Below, piece by piece: positions 45,134 to 46,892 of a stretch of DNA of 46,892 nucleotides. The number at the start of each line of letters is the position of its first letter. Position 1 is the stretch's first letter. The notes below the pieces were generated by a model. It was given only the letters and a program-made list of their open reading frames with translations, did not search any database and had not been told where the DNA came from. Both the position numbers and the translations under genes were made by a program. This DNA is from Bacteroidia bacterium (GTDB lineage Bacteria > Bacteroidota > Bacteroidia > Bacteroidales > Prolixibacteraceae), in the NCBI GenBank assembly GCA_026391295.1, contig JAPLDS010000047.1, forward strand, positions 1-46,892, given 5' to 3'.

Positions 45134-45733
45134 ATGTTACTGAATAACCTAAAAAATGGAGTAATTGAGGCAGGATGCGACGAAGCAGGTCGGGGATGTT
45201 TAGTCGGACCTGTATTTGCAGCTGCGGTTATCTTGCCCGATGATTTTAGGTCAGAGCTACTAACAGACTCAAAAAAGTTAACAGAAAAACAGCGCTATAG
45301 CTTAAGGCCCATTATTGAAGCTTCAGCATTAGCATGGGCTATTGGCAGCTATTCCAATGAAGAAATTGATGAAGTCAATATTTTAAATGCATCAATCTTT
45401 TCGATGCATCGAGCACTTACTCAACTTAACCTACGTCCAGCTCATATTATTGTGGATGGGAATCGGTTTAAAAGTTTTGAAAACATCGAACATACAACGG
45501 TCATAAAAGGGGATGGCAAATATCTGTCGATTGCCGCTGCATCAATCCTAGCCAAGACCTACCGTGATGATTTCATGAATTCGATTAACGAGCAGTATCC
45601 AAATTATGGGTGGAGTCAAAATAAGGGCTATCCTACCATGCAGCACCGCGAAGCTATTCAACGTTATGGCATCACCTCCTATCACCGAAAAAGTTTTAAG
45701 CTTATCGATCCTCAGCTTTCCCTCGACCTTTAA
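45134..45733 (+). CDS. rnhB: ribonuclease HII
   Basis: RNase HII nicks DNA at misinserted ribonucleotides and removes RNA from RNA/DNA hybrids. The 199-residue protein has the family N-terminus GCDEAGRGCLVGPVFAAAVILP (catalytic Asp and Glu), LTDSKKLTEKQR, HIIVDGNRF, GDGKYLSIAAASILAKTYRD and the closing NKGYPTMQHREAIQRYGITSYHRKSF. All four acidic catalytic positions appear present. The 97-bp region before it holds only a weak promoter-like TACTTTAG. Confidence 0.97.
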   Translation: MLLNNLKNGVIEAGCDEAGRGCLVGPVFAAAVILPDDFRSELLTDSKKLTEKQRYSLRPIIEASALAWAIGSYSNEEIDEVNILNASIFSMHRALTQLNLRPAHIIVDGNRFKSFENIEHTTVIKGDGKYLSIAAASILAKTYRDDFMNSINEQYPNYGWSQNKGYPTMQHREAIQRYGITSYHRKSFKLIDPQLSLDL

Positions 45734-45948
45734 ATTGGGTTCTTAATCGACCTCTAGGCTTTAGAACTTTAAAATGAGCCAATTCCATGGCCTCCAGAAT
45801 CCACATTTAAATGCGATCCATCTCCTGATTTTTAAAAAATAATTATTAAAATGTTAATAAAACATAAATAGATTATTAAAAATTTAATTATCTTCGCCCA
45901 TCAAACGAAAATATTACTTAAACTTTCGTGCTTAGAAACTATAGAAAA
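45734..45948. other. A/T-rich intergenic region, no gene seen
   Basis: These 215 bp between rnhB and the ROK gene have no open frame of note. The right half is strongly A/T-rich (around 45835-45890), as is common for promoter regions, but no clean TAnnTTTG was found. Confidence 0.5.
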
Positions 45949-46892
45949 ATGAACCAAGACTCCAACTTAAGCTTAAAAGACGCCTCTATTCCGGAGACCA
46001 ATAAGGCCAGACAAAAGAAGAAAATATTGATTCTATTGCGGGAAAATGGATGCACTTCGGCTCCAATTCTTAGTCAAAAACTTAAAATTAGTTTGCCGAC
46101 TTGCATCGTTTTATTAAATGATCTAATAACTGCAGGTTATGTGAAAAATTTTGGCATCGGAGAATCGAAAGGGGGACGCAGACCAAGTTTATATGGATTG
46201 CCCGAAGAGCGATACTATGTAATATCATGTGATTTCTTGCGTTTCTCTGCAAGTATGGCCATTCTAGACTCGTACCACAAATTTGTTACTCCGATCGTTG
46301 AGATTGACACCCATATTGATGATCCTCAGCTCGTAGATAAGTTATATAATGCAGCCCAACAACTAATAAAAGAAAACAATATACCTGATCTAAAAATATA
46401 TGGCATCGGAGTTGATATGCCTGGATTGATTAATTCGAAAGCAGGAATCAACTACACCATAAAGGATAAGAGGAAAGCCAATATTGGAAAAGAACTAAGA
46501 CAGAAGTTCAATAAACTTGTCTATGTCGACAATGATGCACGAATGCACGCGCATGGAGAATTCCATTTTGGGGCAGCAAAAGATTTTAAAGATGCTATCA
46601 TCATTCACTGGAGTTGGGGTTTAGGACTTGGAATATTTATTAACGGAGAGCTCTGTAATGGGAAAAATGGCTTTGCAGGTGAGTTTTCTCATATTCCAAT
46701 TGTAGAGAATGGCGAACTTTGCATATGTGGTAAGAGAGGCTGTCTTGAAACGATTGCTTCATCTAACACCATTATCCGAAAGGTAAAAGAAGGGATTGCA
46801 AAAAATGAAATATCGTCGGTAATCACCAAATTTAAAAATCAGCCTGAGACCTTAACACCCGAGGATGTCATCAATGCTGCTAGAGAAGGTGA
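45949..46892 (+). CDS. ROK-family transcriptional regulator (NagC/XylR-like), 3' end beyond window
   Basis: This frame has no stop in the window: 314 codons from the ATG at 45949. Residues about 22-80 form a winged helix-turn-helix (KKKILILLRENGCTSAPILSQKLKISLPTCIVLLNDLITAGYV), then ESKGGRRPSLYGL, the usual linker before the sugar-kinase-like ROK domain. That domain shows YGIGVDMPGLI, VYVDNDARMHAHGE (the position of the catalytic Asp in ROK kinases) and WGLGLGIFINGEL. It also has AGEFSHIPI and the zinc site CICGKRGCLE. Such proteins repress or activate sugar-use genes in response to a sugar or sugar phosphate. The effector and targets are not visible here. Confidence 0.93.
   Translation, partial: MNQDSNLSLKDASIPETNKARQKKKILILLRENGCTSAPILSQKLKISLPTCIVLLNDLITAGYVKNFGIGESKGGRRPSLYGLPEERYYVISCDFLRFSASMAILDSYHKFVTPIVEIDTHIDDPQLVDKLYNAAQQLIKENNIPDLKIYGIGVDMPGLINSKAGINYTIKDKRKANIGKELRQKFNKLVYVDNDARMHAHGEFHFGAAKDFKDAIIIHWSWGLGLGIFINGELCNGKNGFAGEFSHIPIVENGELCICGKRGCLETIASSNTIIRKVKEGIAKNEISSVITKFKNQPETLTPEDVINAAREG

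Overview
The window is chromosomal DNA of a Bacteroidota bacterium. The evidence is a full-length SprA (type IX secretion translocon), a SusC/SusD pair controlled by an ECF sigma/FecR couple, a PorP/SprF-type membrane protein, a gliding-motility-type (CHU_C) C-terminal domain, and recurring TAnnTTTG promoter elements instead of Shine-Dalgarno-led starts. The exported-protein cassette and the housekeeping genes fit class Bacteroidia (Marinilabiliales-like). That finer placement is inference.

Layout. 1-480: 3' end of an IS30-family transposase directly followed by a probably truncated small membrane protein. 458-5387: a HEAT-like protein overlapping the end of ppk, with a divergent TPR protein. 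5427-6371: a PorP/SprF-like gene broken by one in-frame stop. 6456-8764: terminator palindrome, gcvH, then tsaE and an alanine-dehydrogenase-like gene. 8773-11209: pullulanase with a small membrane protein. 11366-14373: RNase R and ComF. 14390-23569: pdxA-ruvA-sprA, read leftward as one unit. 23740-27331: leucyl aminopeptidase and, divergently, arginine decarboxylase with a strong terminator.

27578-37538 is the accessory part: four exported proteins in two pairs. They are a 1267-residue multidomain protein with an amidotransferase/ThuA-like N-terminal domain, a 357-residue exported protein, a 221-residue PKD/Ig-like protein, and a 1228-residue repeat protein ending in a type-B T9SS sorting domain. 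Between the pairs lies a 642-bp gap without a convincing gene but with several RNA-like structures, one of them ending in a terminator-like hairpin and T tract.

37678-44919 is a complete outer-membrane uptake and signalling locus on the minus strand: ECF sigma factor, FecR anti-sigma factor, SusC with an STN signalling domain, and SusD lipoprotein, with no glycoside hydrolase beside it. The window closes with rnhB and the 5' part of a ROK-family transcriptional regulator.

Working together: SprA is the exit channel for proteins carrying the sorting domain seen on the 1228-residue protein. The FecI/FecR/SusCD set senses and imports an unknown substrate. Pullulanase and the ROK regulator are consistent with a glycan-using lifestyle, although no direct link to the SusCD locus is visible. 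No tRNA, rRNA or CRISPR array was recognised.
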